64,000 nucleotides of DNA. Source: Theropithecus gelada. Lineage: Eukaryota; Chordata; Mammalia; Primates; Cercopithecidae. The notes below the pieces were generated by a model. It did no database searches and was not told the origin of the DNA. It saw nothing but the letters and a program-made list of their open reading frames with translations. The position numbers and the translations under genes were made by a program. Position 1 is the first letter of the stretch; each line of letters starts with the position of its first letter. Positions 25,371-38,019 of the stretch are shown piece after piece. The stretch covers positions 62,001 through 126,000 of the forward strand of contig NW_020257933.1 in NCBI RefSeq assembly GCF_003255815.1. The letters run 5' to 3'.

Positions 25371-25469
25371 TTTCCAGTAATCATACATTGCGTTAAAAAG
25401 GGATTTCTCGCAGCTCTCATGTATTTTTCATTGAGTTTAGTGCAATACCATAAACTTTGAATAACACCA

Positions 25470-27200
25470 TGGAACTCATATGAAGAGCCACTAGTGATGC
25501 TGGAAGTCCTCCCAAGAAGCAGAAAAAAGTCATGACATTGCAAGAAAAATCTTGAATTGCTTGATAGGTATCATACATTGAGGTCTGCAGCTGTGGTTGT
25601 CTGCCATTTCAAGATAGATAAATCCAGCATAGTGCATTGTGAAAAAAGAAAAGAAAATTTGTGAAGCTGTCACTACAGCAACACCACAAAGCATGAAAAT
25701 CTTATGCTTTTTGAAAATATCTTTTCATCTCATATTGAAAATGCAGCTTTTATGTGGGTATGGGATTGCTTTAAGAAAGGCATACCTATAGACTCTAACA
25801 CAATTTGAAAAAACGTGAAATCCTTTTATGACAATTTAATGTAAAAGGAAGGTGAAGGATCTAAAGTTGGAGAACTTAATGCCAGCAAAGAATGATTTGA
25901 TAATTTTAGAAAGATATTTAGTTTAAAAAATGTCAGTTAACAAGAGAAATATCTTCTGTTGACCAGGAATCAGCAAAGTCCCCAGACACCGTTAAGAAAA
26001 TTATTGAGGAGAAAGGATATCTGCCTGAACAGATTTTTAGTGCAGATGAATATGTCCTATTCTGGAACAAAATGGCACAAAGGACATTTATTAGTAAAGA
26101 AGAGAAGCAAGCCAGGATTTAAGACAGGAAAGGATAGGCTAACTCTACTGCTTTGTTCAAATATAATCGGTTTTACGATCAGGGTTGACCTTACCTTATA
26201 GCTGCTGACCTCTGAGCCTTGAAGGAAAAAGATAAACATCAGAGGGAAGTCTTTTGGTTTTACAACAAAAAACCCTGGACAATGAGAATCTTTTTTTTCT
26301 GATTAGTTTCATCAACACTTTTTTCCTGAAGTCAGGAAGTATCTTGCCAGTCAGGGACTTCCATTTAATGTTTTCTGATATTGGACAATGCTCTTGGACA
26401 CTAAGAACCACGTGAGTTTAACACTGAAGTTACTGAAGTATTCTACTTGCCCCCAAATGTAGTATCTCAAATTCAGCCTCTAGATCAGGGACTCATAAGG
26501 AGCTTTAAAGGCTTATTACACATGGTACTCTGTGGAAACAATCATCAATGCCAAAAAGAAGAACCCTGATAGAACAGCATAAGAGTCTGTGAGGATTACC
26601 CCACTGAATATGCCATCCTTGCTATAGAAAAAGATATGACAGCCATCAAGCCTGAAACAATAAATTCCTGCTGGAGAAAGCTATGTCTAGAGGTTATGCA
26701 TGACTTCACATGATTTACAATGAGATAACCGAGGAAATCATGAAATAAATTGTGGCTATGACCAAAAAAAAAAAAGGTAGGGAATGAAAGGTTTCAAGAA
26801 TGCTGTTAGACACCATGATAGAAGAATTAACAGAAGATGACTTGATGGAGATGAGTGCTTCAAAACTAGTGCCAGACGATGAAAAAGAAGGTTGTAGAAG
26901 AAGCAGTAGAAGCAATGCCAGGAAACAAACTGATGTTGGAGAATCTGGCAGAAGAGTTAAGACTATTTAAGATTGCTTTTGACCTATTTTGAAACATGGA
27001 CCATTCTATAATATGGACACTAAAACTAAAACAAAGAGGGGAAGAAAGATTGGTGCCATATATAAACATTTTTAGAGGAAAAAAAAAAAGCAGAAGAATC
27101 AGAAAGAAATCACGATGTATTTCCATAAAGTTTCTCCAAGTGTGCCCCCACCTCCTATGTCTCCTATCACCTCCTCCACCTCTTCACTTCTACCACTCCT
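25470..27200 (+). pseudogene. Decayed Tigger2 (pogo/Tc1-mariner) transposase
   Basis: Remnants of the transposase can be read in broken frames. An N-terminal piece near 25520-25620 resembles the DNA-binding segment ('KKQKKVMTLQEKS' then stops). The DDE domain start is in the open stretch 25959-26201 (SYSGTKWHKGHLLVKK, then KPGFKTGKDRLTLLLCSN). Further pieces correspond to 'AIKPETINSCWRKLC' near 26645-26690, and an acidic tail near 26820-26960. Multiple stops and frameshifts separate these parts, so no functional enzyme can be made. Related host genes (TIGD, JRK and CENPB families) share this domain, but the flanking inverted repeats show this is the transposon itself. The minus frames across 26196-27126 are shadows. 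Confidence 0.85.
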
Positions 27201-27551
27201 GAAATAGCAAGACTAGATCCACCTTTTCCTCCCCTTTATATCCTACTCAATGTGAAGACAGTGAAGACAAAGACCTTCAAATTGATCCACCTCCACTTAA
27301 TAAATAGTAAATATATTTTATATTCCTTATGATTTTTCTCAGTGATATTTCCTTCTATCTGGCTTACTTTATACAGCATAAATACATATAACATACAAAA
27401 TATAAGCAAACTGACTATACTATTGATAAGGCTTCTGGTCAACAGTTGACTATTAGTAATTAAGTTTTGAGGGAGTCAAAAGTTATACACAAATCGTTGA
27501 CCCTGCAGGGCATCCATAACCCTAACCCCCATGTTGTCTAAGAGTCAGTTA

Positions 27552-28888
27552 TAGTGCTTAGAAATTAAATAAAATAAAATCTAAAAAAATCCCATTAAGA
27601 ATGACCAAGGAGTCACTAGGATAGGATTTTGTAGGTTTCTAGGATTCTACTGTGTTGCAAACCTTTATTTCCACTGCACTTTGGCTCCTTATCTTGCGTT
27701 CTTTTCATCTCTCAGGGGTAGAAATGCTTTACTCTCATTAAGGGAAGCTATATTTATCTTTTACCCTATCTTTCGACACTTGGTATCCTACATAATCAGA
27801 TTTTCAATTTTTGTTTCAAATTTTATTAAGATGTTTTTGAAGACAAAGTTAAATTTTTCACCTACAATGATACCTACCATATCCCATAAAAAATTTGAGT
27901 TATAAAAGGCATGGCAATTTTTCCTACATAACTTAGAAATGTAGTCATAACAAATCAACAATGCATTTGTAACTATGTTCTTCCTAGAATTGTTATTTCT
28001 TCTTGAACAGTGTCAAAATTTCAGATATTAGAAAGTAGTAGAACCAGTGGAAACTATTTTTTTTCATATAAATGTCAAAATAACTGACTCACACCTTAGC
28101 TCTCCTCAATCTATGTCAATTCCCCATTCCATTTCAAAGTGCATTTGGAAAGTCTAGCTCCATAGTGACTGAAATAAATGTCATAATATTTAAAAGCAGA
28201 AATTAATTCAATATGATTGTAAAGCAGTAATATTAGCAGAACATATTTATATATTATTCCTTCAAGAGGACCATAAGAATGACTACTATGTGCTCTCATA
28301 CCATAAATAGAAATGTTTTCTTTTATATTCTCATAATGCAAAGCCTGTAATAATGCTCTAGAAACAGAAAATAAACTTTTACTAGTCACTGTGTGAGAGA
28401 AGTTACAGATATATCAAAAGTGTGTTCCTGCTGCTCGTATGCTAATATACATTTTTTACCTTTAGCAATATTAACAACATTTTATCAATTTTAAGCCTTA
28501 CCTTCTTGTGAAAGTATTTTTTTTTCCATTTACTCTTTACTCCCAATACAGAGCTCATAAATTGTAATAATTTGAAGTTAAGCGATTTATGATTGCCATT
28601 TATTTTCAGGTCTCTTCTTCTATTCCATTACATGTGTAGGAGAATTGTATGTGTCCAATTCAATTCAATATGCTCATTTCAAAAGTCTGAGTTTAAAATG
28701 TAACCTCCCCCCCATTTCTTATTTCTGTTTATCTGATAAATTACCCTTCTTTACAAATTTTGAATTAAAATATTCCTACAAAAGTCCAGATCTCAAATAA
28801 GGAAACAATCATAACTAGTTTAATGAGGAGATAAATAATACAAATATTTTTTAAATGGCAATTACTATTTATATGTTTCAATTACAAT
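27552..28888. other. Unassigned DNA
   Basis: No repeat or gene I can support. The frames at 27681-27905 and 28111-28389 (minus) lack splice context. Confidence 0.5.
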
Positions 28889-28904
28889 GAAAAGTATGGA
28901 ATTT

Positions 28905-29931
28905 GGGGGAGAAAGCAGTTCCAAGATGGCCAAATAGGAACAGCTCCAGCTTCCAGCATTAGCGACACAGAAGATGGGTGATTTCTGCATTTCCAACTAA
29001 GGTACCAGGTTCATCTCACTAAGGCGTGTTGGACAGTGGGTGCAGGACAGTGGGTGCAACCACCTAAGTGAGAGTTGAAGCAGGACAAGGCATCGCCTCA
29101 CCTGGGAAGTGCAAGGGGTAAGGGAATTCCCTTTCCTAGCTAAGGAAAACCATGACACACAGCACCTGGAAAATCGAGTCACTCCCATCCTGATACTGCC
29201 CTTTTCCAAGGGTCTTAACAAATGGCACACCAGGAGATTATATCCTGCACCTGGCTCAGAGGGTCCCAAGCCCCCGGGGCCTCCCTCATTGCTAGCACAG
29301 CAGTCTGAGATCTAACTGCAAGGTGGCAGCAAGGCTAGTAGAGGGGTGCCTGCCACTGCTGAGATTTAAGTAGGTAAACAAAGCGGCTGGGAAGTTAGAA
29401 CAGGGTGGAGTCCACCGCAGCTCAGGGAGGCCTGCCTGCCTCTGTAGATTCCACCTCTGGGGACAGGGCATAGCCAAATAAAAGGCAGCAGAAACCTTTG
29501 CAGATTTAAATGTCCCTGACTGACAGTTTTGAAGAGAGGAGTGGTTCTCCCAGCACGGAGCTTGAGATCTGAGAACGGACAGACTGCCTCCTCAAGTGGG
29601 TCCCTGACTCCTGAGTAGCCTAACTGGGAGGCACCCCCCAGTACAGGCAGACTGACACCTCACATGGCCGGGTACCCCTCTGAGATGAAGCTTCCAGAGG
29701 AACGATCACGCAGCAACATTTGCTGTTCAGCAACATTCACTCTTCTGCAGCCTCTGCTGCTGATAACCAGGCAAACAGGGTCTGGAGTGGACCTACAGCA
29801 AAATGCAAAAGACCTACAGCTGAGGGTCCTGACTGTTAGAAGGAAAACTAACGAACAGAAAGGACATCCACATCAAAACCCCATTTGCACATCACCATCA
29901 TCAAAGACCAAAGGTAGATAAAACCACAAAG
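28905..29931 (+). promoter_or_regulatory. L1 5' UTR with internal promoter region
   Basis: This occupies the L1 5' UTR position. It retains 'ccaagatggccaaataggaa' near the start, the region where YY1 sets L1 transcription start. An antisense frame of 90 codons lies at 28997-29269, in the region where primate L1s can carry antisense transcripts. Activity is unknown. Confidence 0.7.
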
Positions 29932-30928
29932 ATGGGAAAAAACAGAGCAGAAAAGCTGAAAATTCTAAAAATCAGAGCACCTCTCCCCCTCCAAAGGAAC
30001 GCAGCTCCTCACCAGCAACAGAATAAAGCTGGACAGAGAATGACTTTGGTGGGTTGAGAGAAGAAGACTTCAGATGATCAAACTTCTCCGAGCTAAAGGA
30101 GGAAATTCGAATCCATTGCAAAGAAGCAAAAAACCCGAAAAAAGATTAGATAAATGGCTAACTAGAATAAACAATGTAGAGAAGTGCTTAAATGACCTAA
30201 TAGAACTGAAAACCATAGCACGAGAACTGCATGACAAACACACAAGCTTCAGTAACCGATTTGATCAACTGGAAGAAAGGGCATCAGTGATTGAAGATCA
30301 AATGAATGAAATGAGGCAAGAAGAGAAGTTTAGAGAAAAAAAGAGTAAAAAGAAATAAACAAAGCCTCCAAGGAATATGGGACTATGTGAAGAGACCAAA
30401 TCTACATTTGAAAGTGAGGGGGAGAATGGAACCAAGTTGGAAAACACTCTGCAAGATATTATCCAGGAGAATTTCCTAATCTAGCAAGGCAGGCCAACAT
30501 TCAAATTCAGGAAATACAAAGAACACCACAAAGTTACTCCTCGAGAAGAGCAACTCCAAGACACATAAAGATTCATCAAAGTTCAAATGAAGGGAAAAAT
30601 GTTAAGCGTAGCCAGAAAGAAAGGTCTGGTTATGCACAAAGGGGGGCCCATCAGACTAACAGCAGATCTCTTGGCAGAAACTCTGCAAGTCAGAATAGAG
30701 TTGGGACCAATATTCAACATTCTTAAAGAAAAGAATTTTCAACCCAAAATTTCATATCTAGCCACATTAAGTTTCATAAGTGAAGGAGAAATAAAATCCT
30801 TTACAGACAAGCAAATGCTGAGAGATTTTGTCACCACCAGGCCTACCCTACAATAGCTTCTGAAGGAAACACTAAACGTGGAAAGGAACAACAGGTACCA
30901 GCCACTGCAAAAACATGCCAAAATGTAA
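29932..30928 (+). pseudogene. L1 ORF1 remnant (RNA-binding protein ORF1p)
   Basis: Starts at the ATG equivalent to the L1 ORF1 start (coding 'MGKNRAEKLKILKIR'-like text after a shift) and ends at the TAA at 30926-30928. It is broken: a stop follows soon after the start region. A coiled-coil part is readable at 30074-30358 (DQLEERASVIEDQMNEM) and ends in a stop. The C-terminal domain is readable at 30587-30856 (PIFNILKEKNFQPKISY) and ends in a premature TAG. ORF1p normally trimerises and coats L1 RNA in cytoplasmic particles; this copy cannot. Confidence 0.9.
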
Positions 30929-30991
30929 AGACCATTGATGCTAGGAAGAAACTGCATCAACTAACAAGCAAAATAACCAGCTAACATCATA

Positions 30992-31337
30992 ATGACAGGA
31001 TCAAATTCACACAACAATATTAACCTTGAATATAAATGGGCTAAATGGTCCAATTAAAAGGCATAGACTGGTAAATTGGATATAGAGTTAAGACCCATCA
31101 GTGTGCTGTATTCAGGAGACCCATCTCACATGCAGAGACACACATAGGCTCAAAATAAAGGGGTGGAGGAAGATCTACCAAGCAAATGGAAAGGAAAAAA
31201 AAAAAAAAAAAAAAAGCAGGGGTTGCAATCCTAGTCTCTGATAAAACAGACTTTAAACCAACAAAGCTCAAAAGAGACAATGAAGGCCAATACATGATGG
31301 TAAAGGGATCAATTCTACAAGAAGATCTAACTATTAC

Positions 31338-31382
<45 letters not shown>

Positions 31383-34300
31383 AAATACAGGAGCACCCAG
31401 ATTCATGAAGCAAGTCCTTAGAGACTTACAAAGAGACTTAGACTCCCACACAATAATAATGGGAGACTTTAACACCTCACTATCAATATTAGACAGATCA
31501 ACAAGACAGAAAGTTAAAAAGGATATCCAGGAATTGAACTCAGCTCTGCACCAAGCAGATCTAATAGACATCTACAGAACTCTCCACCCCAAATCAACAG
31601 AATATACATTCTTCTCAGCACCACATCAAATATACATTCTTCTCAGCACCACATTACACTTATTCCAAAATTAACCATATAGTTGGAAGTAAAGCACTCC
31701 TCAACAAATGTGAAAGAACAGAAATTATAACAAACTGTCTCTCAGACCACAGTGCAATCAAACTAGAACTCAGGATTAAGAAAGTCACTCAAAACTGTGC
31801 AACTACATGGAAACTGAACAATCTGCTCCTGAATGACTACTGGGTACATAACGAAATGAAAGCAGAAGTAAAGATGTTCTTTGAACCCAATGAGAACAAA
31901 GAAACAATATACCAGAATCTCTGGGACACATTTAAAGCAGTGTGTAGGGGGAAATTTATAGCACTACATGTCCACAAGAGAAAGCAGGAAAGATCTAAAA
32001 TTGACACCTTAACATCAGAATTAAAAGAACTAGAGAAACAAGAGCAAACACATTGAAAAGCTAGCAGAGGGCAAGAAATAACTAAGATCAGAGAAGAACT
32101 GAAGGAGCTAAAGACACACAAACACACGCACACACACACACAAAAACCCTTCAAAAAATCAATGAATCCAGGAGTTGGTTTTTTGAAACAATCAACAAAA
32201 TTGATAGACTGCTAGCAAGACTAATAAAGAAGAAAAGAGAGAAGAATCAAATAGACACAATAAAAATGATAAAGGATATATCACCATCGATCCCACAGAA
32301 ATACAAACTACATCAGAAAATACTATAAACACCTCTATGCAAGTAAAATAGAAAATCTGAAAGAAATGGATAAATTCCTGGACAAATATACTCTCCCAAG
32401 ACTAACCCAGGAAGAAGGTGATTCCCTGAATAGACTAATAACAAGCTCTGAAATTGAGGCAATAATTAATACCTTATCAACCAAAAAAAGTCCAGGACCA
32501 GACAGATTCACAGTCAAATTCTACCAGAGGTACAAGGAGGAGCTGCTACCATTCCTTCTGAAAGTATTCTAATGAATAGGAAAAGAGGGAATCCTCCCTA
32601 ACTCATTTTATGAGGCCAACATCATCCTGATACCAAAGCCTTGCAGAGACCAAACAAAAAAAGAGAATTTTAGACTAATATCCCTGATGAACATCAATGC
32701 AAAAATCCTCAATAAAATACTGGCAAGCCAAATCAAACAGCACATCAAAAAGGCTTATCCACCATGATCAAGTGGGCTTCACCCTTGGTATGCAAGGCTG
32801 GTTCAACATACACAAATCAGTAAACTAATCCAGCATATAAACAGAACCAAAGACAAAAACCACATGATTATCTCAATAGATGCAGAAAAGGCCTTTGACA
32901 AAATTCAACAGCCCTTCATGCTAAAAACTCTCAATAAATTCAGTATTGATGGAACGTATCTCAAAATAATGAACTATTTATGACAAACCCACAGCCAATA
33001 TCATACTAAATAGGCAAAAACTGGAAGCATTCCCTTTGAAAACTGGCACAAGACAGAGATGCCCTCTCTCACCACTCCTATTTAACATAATGTTGGATGT
33101 TCTGGCCAGGGCAATCAGGCAGGAGAAAGAAATAAAAGGTATTCACTTAGGAAAAGAGAAAGTCAAATTATACCTGTTTGCAGATGACATGATTGTATAT
33201 TTAGAAAACCACATCATCTCAGCCCCAAATCTCCTTAAACTGATAAGCAACTTCAAAAAAGACTCAGGATACAAAATCAATGTGCAAAAATCACAAGCAT
33301 TCTTATACACCAATAACAGACAAACAGAGAGCTAAATCATGAGAGAAGTCCCATTCACAATTGCTTCAAAGAGAATAAAATATGTAGGAATCCAACTTAC
33401 AAGGGATGTAAAGGACCTCTTCAAGGAGAACTACAAACCACTGCTCAGTGAAATAAAAGAGGACACAAACAAATGGAAGAACATTCCATGCTCATGGATA
33501 GGAAGAATCAATATTGTGAAAATGGCCATACTGCCCAAGGTAATTTACAGATTCAATACCAACCCATTAAGCTACCAATGACTTTCTTCACAGAATTGTA
33601 AAAAACTACTTTAAAGTTCATATAGAACCCAAAAAGAGCCCACATTGCCAAGACAATCCTAAGCCAAAAGAACAAAGCTGGAGGCATCACGCTACCTGAC
33701 TTCAAACTATACTACAAGGCTACAGTAACCAAAACAGCATGGTACTGGTACCAAAACAGAGATCTAGACCAATGGAACAGAACAGAGGCCTCAGAAATAA
33801 TACCACACATCTACAATCATCTGATCTTTGACAAACCTGACAAAAACAAGAAATGGGGAAAGGATTCCCTATTTAATAAATGGTGCTAGGGAAATTGGCT
33901 AGCCATACGTAGAAAGCTGAAATTGCATCCCTTCCTTACACCTTATACAAAAATTAATTCCAGATGAATTAGAGACTTAAATGTTATTCTTAAAACCATA
34001 AAACCCTAGAAGAAAACCTAGGCAATACCATTCAGGACATAGGCATGGGCAAGGACTTCATGTCTAAAATACCAAAAGCAATGGCAACAAAAGCCAAAAT
34101 TGGGAAATGGGATCTAATTAAAGAGCTTCTGCACAGCAAAAGAAACTACCATCAGAGTGAACAGGCAACCTATGAAATGGGAGAAAGTTTTTGCAATCTA
34201 CTCATCTGACAAAGGGCTAATATCTAGAACCTACAAATAACTCAAATTTACAAGGAAAAAACAAACAACTCCATCAAAAAGTGGGAAAAGGATATGAACA

Positions 34301-34895
34301 GACATTTCTCAAAAGAAGACATTTATGCAGCCAATAGACACATGAAAAAATGCTCATCATCACTGGCCATCAGAGAAATGCAAATCAAAACCACAATGAG
34401 ATACCATCTCACACTAGTTAGAATGGCGATCATTAAAAAGTCAGGAAACAACAGGTGCTGGGAGGATGTGGAGAAATAGGAATACTTTTACACTGTTGGT
34501 GGGAGTGTAAACTAGTTCAACCATTGTGAAAGACAGTGTGGTGATTCCTCAAGGATCTAGAACTAGAAATACCATTTGGCCCAGCCATCCCATTACTGGG
34601 TATGTACCCAAAGGAATATAAATCATGCTGCTGTAAAGACACATTCACACATATGTTTATTGTGGCACTATTCACAATAGCAAAGACTTGGAACCAACCC
34701 AAACGTCCATCAATGACAGAATGGATTCAGAAAATGTGGCACATATACACCATGGAATACTATGCAACCATAAAAAAGGATGAGTTCATGTCCTTTGTAG
34801 GAACATGGATGCAGTTAGAAACCATAATTCTCAGCAAACTATTGCAATAACAGAAAACCAATTACCGCATATTCTCACTCATAGGTGGGAACTGA
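30992..34895 (+). pseudogene. L1 ORF2 remnant (endonuclease / reverse transcriptase)
   Basis: Begins at the ATG of 'atgacaggatcaaattcac' and ends at a TGA at 34893-34895, the usual ORF2 limits. The endonuclease domain is partly readable at 31186-31674, including the GDFNT motif. The reverse-transcriptase core is readable at 33036-33335, with the catalytic FADD motif still spelled (LFADDMIVYLEN). The C-terminal part is readable at 34602-34850. Poly-A and CA-repeat expansions and many stops/frameshifts break the frame. The family normally nicks target DNA and copies its own RNA there. Confidence 0.92.
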
Positions 34896-35134
34896 ACAAT
34901 GAGAACACCTGGACACAGGAAGGGGAACATCATACACTGGGGCCTGCTGTGGGGTGGGGAGAGGAGGGAGGAATAGCATTAGGAGATATACCTAATGTAA
35001 ATGACGAGTTAATGGGTACAGCCCACCAACATAGCACATGTATACGTATGTAACAAACCTGCACGTTGTGCACATGTACCCTAGAACTTAAAGTATAATA
35101 AAAAAAAAAGAAAAAAAAGAAAAGAGTGGAATTT

Positions 35135-35545
35135 GTATTTGAAAACCATAGTCAATCTCACTTTTGCCAATTATTTTGTGTTTTGGAAGTAAGCTTTTAA
35201 ACATCACTTAACCTCAGTTACTAGATCTGCATAGCATATGACTTGCTACAATTTAGGCATAAAGATGTATAGGAAATATTAGAGAAACATATGCTGTTAT
35301 TATTATTGATCTTTACATATCCTATTGTGTAAAGTCTTGCTACATTGTGATTTTGTTAAAATGTAATTGACTACATTTTTTATTTTTTAAATTATAGCAA
35401 AAATATCTATACTTACAAAACAAGTCTAAACAAGATACAATAATAATAATACTTGCAATGCTTAAACAGTTTACACCATGAAAGGAATCATTCTATATAC
35501 CTTATATATAATTTTCCATTTAACATTCGTAACAATTTTCTAAGG
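35135..35545. other. Unassigned DNA
   Basis: AT-rich spacer between the L1 and older L1 fragments. No feature supported. Confidence 0.5.
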
Positions 35546-35662
35546 TATGTATTTTTGTTTTTAATTGACAAAAATTGTATATATGTGGTGTACATTATGT
35601 TTTGACATACATTGTAGAATGGGTACATAAAACTAATTAACATATATCTTGGTTTAAAAATG
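35546..35662 (-). mobile_element. Old L1 3' UTR fragment
   Basis: Text such as 'ttttaattgacaaaaattgt' and 'gtggtgtacattatgttttg' is the reverse complement of the 3' UTR end of older L1 families (L1MA/MB range). It lies immediately before a plus-strand L1 fragment. Confidence 0.7.
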
Positions 35663-36440
35663 TGCCATGGACCTGAACAGACATTTTTCAAAAATAAAAA
35701 GACATATACATTTGGCCAACAGGTATATGAAAATGCCCACCATTGCTAATCATCAAGTAATTACAAATTAAACTATGAGATATCACCTTACATCTATTAG
35801 AATGGCTTTTATCAAAAGGATAAAATTTCAAAGTGTTGAACAGGATGTGGATAAAAGGGAACCTTAGTATATTCTTGGTGAAAATGTAAATTGATAGAGC
35901 CATTATGGAAAACAGTATGGATATTCCTCAAAAATTATAACTACCATGTGGTCCAACAATTCCTACTGGGTGTATATGTGAAGGATGTGAAATCAGTATG
36001 TTGAAGAGAAATCTGTACTCCCATGTTCACTGCATTATTTTCAATAGTCAAAATATGGAATCAACCTAAGTGTTCATCAACAGACAAATCTATAAAGAAA
36101 ATGTGTCACATATATAAAATGGAATACAATTCAGTCTTTAAATAAGAAGGAAATTTTGTCATTTGAGACATCATGGATGAACCTGGAGGGCATATGTTAA
36201 GTGAAATAAGCCAGGCACAGAAAAAGTAATACCACATGATATCACTTGTATAGTCTAAAAACCACTAACTCATAGAAACAGAGTACAGTGACGGTTCCCT
36301 GGGGCTGTGTGCTGGGAGGATTGGGGAAATAATGAGTAATGGGTACAAAATTTGAGTTAGACAAGCGGGATAAGATTGAGAGATTTGTTGTGCAACATGG
36401 TGAACTCAGCATGAAAAAATGAGGTATATGTTTTATCATC
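35663..36440 (+). mobile_element. Old L1 ORF2 end and 3' UTR
   Basis: Plus-strand L1: 'gacctgaacagacatttttc' through 'ccaacaattcctactgggtg' and 'gaatacaattcagtctttaa', the ORF2 C-terminal region, then 3' UTR text ('tgtgcaacatggtgaactca'). Divergence is high; no TSD found. Confidence 0.85.
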
Positions 36441-38019
36441 TTTATGTGAATAAACCAATGCAAGGAATGTTTAAGTAATGTGCTCAAGAATTATAATTAT
36501 CATACACAGGTTTTGCATATGTAGGCTAAAATAAAATTATCTGCTTTAAATTATAGCATTCCATTCTCTATTATAAATGTTGTGTTTGTATAGTTCATTT
36601 CAGAAAAAATTTAAAGTACAGATTTTTAAAAACTTTTTGCTGCTCAATTGAGAGGAAAAAACAAAACAAAAACAAACTTGTTTTCAGAGCAATTTGTTTG
36701 CCTGAATAAATATTTTATTTTACATAGCCAGCTTTATTTTTAAGAGTTTCATAAAATATGTGTTAAAAAATAAAATGCCCTAAGTTTTGATTTACTTGCT
36801 GTAGGAACAGCAGACATCTTTTAACTGTACCTCACATTATCCTTTCAAGAAATAGATAAGCTATTTGAAATAGAACTTGCTAGAGTAATTAAAAATTAAT
36901 TCTAAATTTTAAAACAAATCGTATAATAAAATCTGCTTACAGAAAGGATCTTTAGCCTATTCTGCAAAATTATTCTGCTTTTAATAAAACAACAAATTTG
37001 TGAGATAATATAATACATTATGAAACAAATGTACTTCATTTCTCTGCCATGCTTACATTTACAACTACTTTGTTATATAAAGAGAGAGATTCATAAGAGG
37101 AGAAAACTGGAAATAAATTTTCTTCCATAGAAGGGATGCACTAATATGCTGTTTAAATGCTGCATTAACATTCTATGAATTGGTACAAAGACAATTATTG
37201 TCTGCCTGCCACAACAAAGAAGACAGGCCAATACTATTTTTCCCCTTTGAGTTTTGTTTTTATTGTCTTGTTGTATGCTGGAGTTGAGAAAACAAGCTTT
37301 CAAGGAATTTGTTAGCTCATTAAGCACAGACTATTCTTGTAAATCAGAGTAAAAAAAAAACCCTGAAATATAAAATTCTTTGAGCCATAAATACATTATG
37401 TCCTTAGGAAATTTGCTTTGTACTATATATACTTCCTGTTTTCAGTGAAAATATAACATAGAGCTACGGTAATTTCAACACCTTGGAAAGGTTTGATCAA
37501 AGATTTTAAGAAACAGCAAATAAATCTGAGTGCAGAAATGTTCCTAACATGTCAACTAACATTTTATGCTCCCATGCATAACTTTAGAACTCCGTATCTT
37601 TCAGTTTAGACACACTTATCATTCATTCTGAATGCTGGTGTTTTCCCTTCAATTACCATTTTTAATATTTTACATTTCCTTTGAGTTTTAGTATGTCTAT
37701 TAATCCACAGTTGAAATCTCATTATGAACCAAATATCTTGTTAGGCAGTGGAAAGACAGCAACTCATTAAAGACAAATGTCAAGAACCTAAGAACTTAGA
37801 AAAATTGGAAAACAACCATGATTATCCAATTTGCAGTGTTATGACGGAGACATGTACTGCATGCTTGGTGAACACACATGTTGACTACTCCCTGCCAGCT
37901 TGTTCAATGATATAATGTGTGCAACTGCATCGATGTTTTTTTGTTGTTTTAATGAATTATGCAAACATGTATCATTATTATTTATTATTCCCTATAGTAA
38001 AGGGAATTCTAAGATGGCC
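36441..38019. other. Unassigned AT-rich DNA
   Basis: No nameable repeat and no supported gene. The minus frame at 37091-37327 has no splice context. Confidence 0.5.

Larger units (their letters stand above)
24704..27551 (+). mobile_element. Tigger2 DNA transposon, near full length
   Basis: The left terminal inverted repeat 'caattgaaccttgagaaac' with following 'gcgggtccactcatattt', and the right end 'catgttgtctaagagtcagt', match the Tigger2 ends. TA dinucleotides flank both sides, the pogo/Tigger target. At 2848 bp it is slightly longer than the usual ~2.7 kb, apparently because of a tandem duplication in its 5' non-coding part (25071-25196 and 25235-25370). The encoded transposase is broken (listed separately). 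Confidence 0.9.
28905..35118 (+). mobile_element. Full-length but inactive L1 (L1PA-type)
   Basis: The element starts 'gggggagaaagcagttccaa', the expected L1 5' end, and continues through a ~1 kb 5' UTR, ORF1, ORF2, 3' UTR and an A-rich tail. Target-site duplications gaaaagtatggaattt (28889-28904) and gaaaagagtggaattt (35119-35134) confirm a single 6.2-kb insertion. Many stops and frameshifts, plus a poly-A run (about 31195-31215) and a (TA)n(CA)n run (31336-31380) inside ORF2, show it is dead. Its divergence suggests an older L1PA subfamily. Confidence 0.95.

Noticed and set aside
27540..28888. Possible second transposon after Tigger2
   Set aside because: No terminal repeats or transposase text could be found.
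31098..31674. 157- and 162-codon overlapping frames on both strands
   Set aside because: The plus frame is L1 ORF2 endonuclease text with microsatellite expansions. The minus frame is its shadow, with F and Y runs from poly-A and TA/CA tracts.
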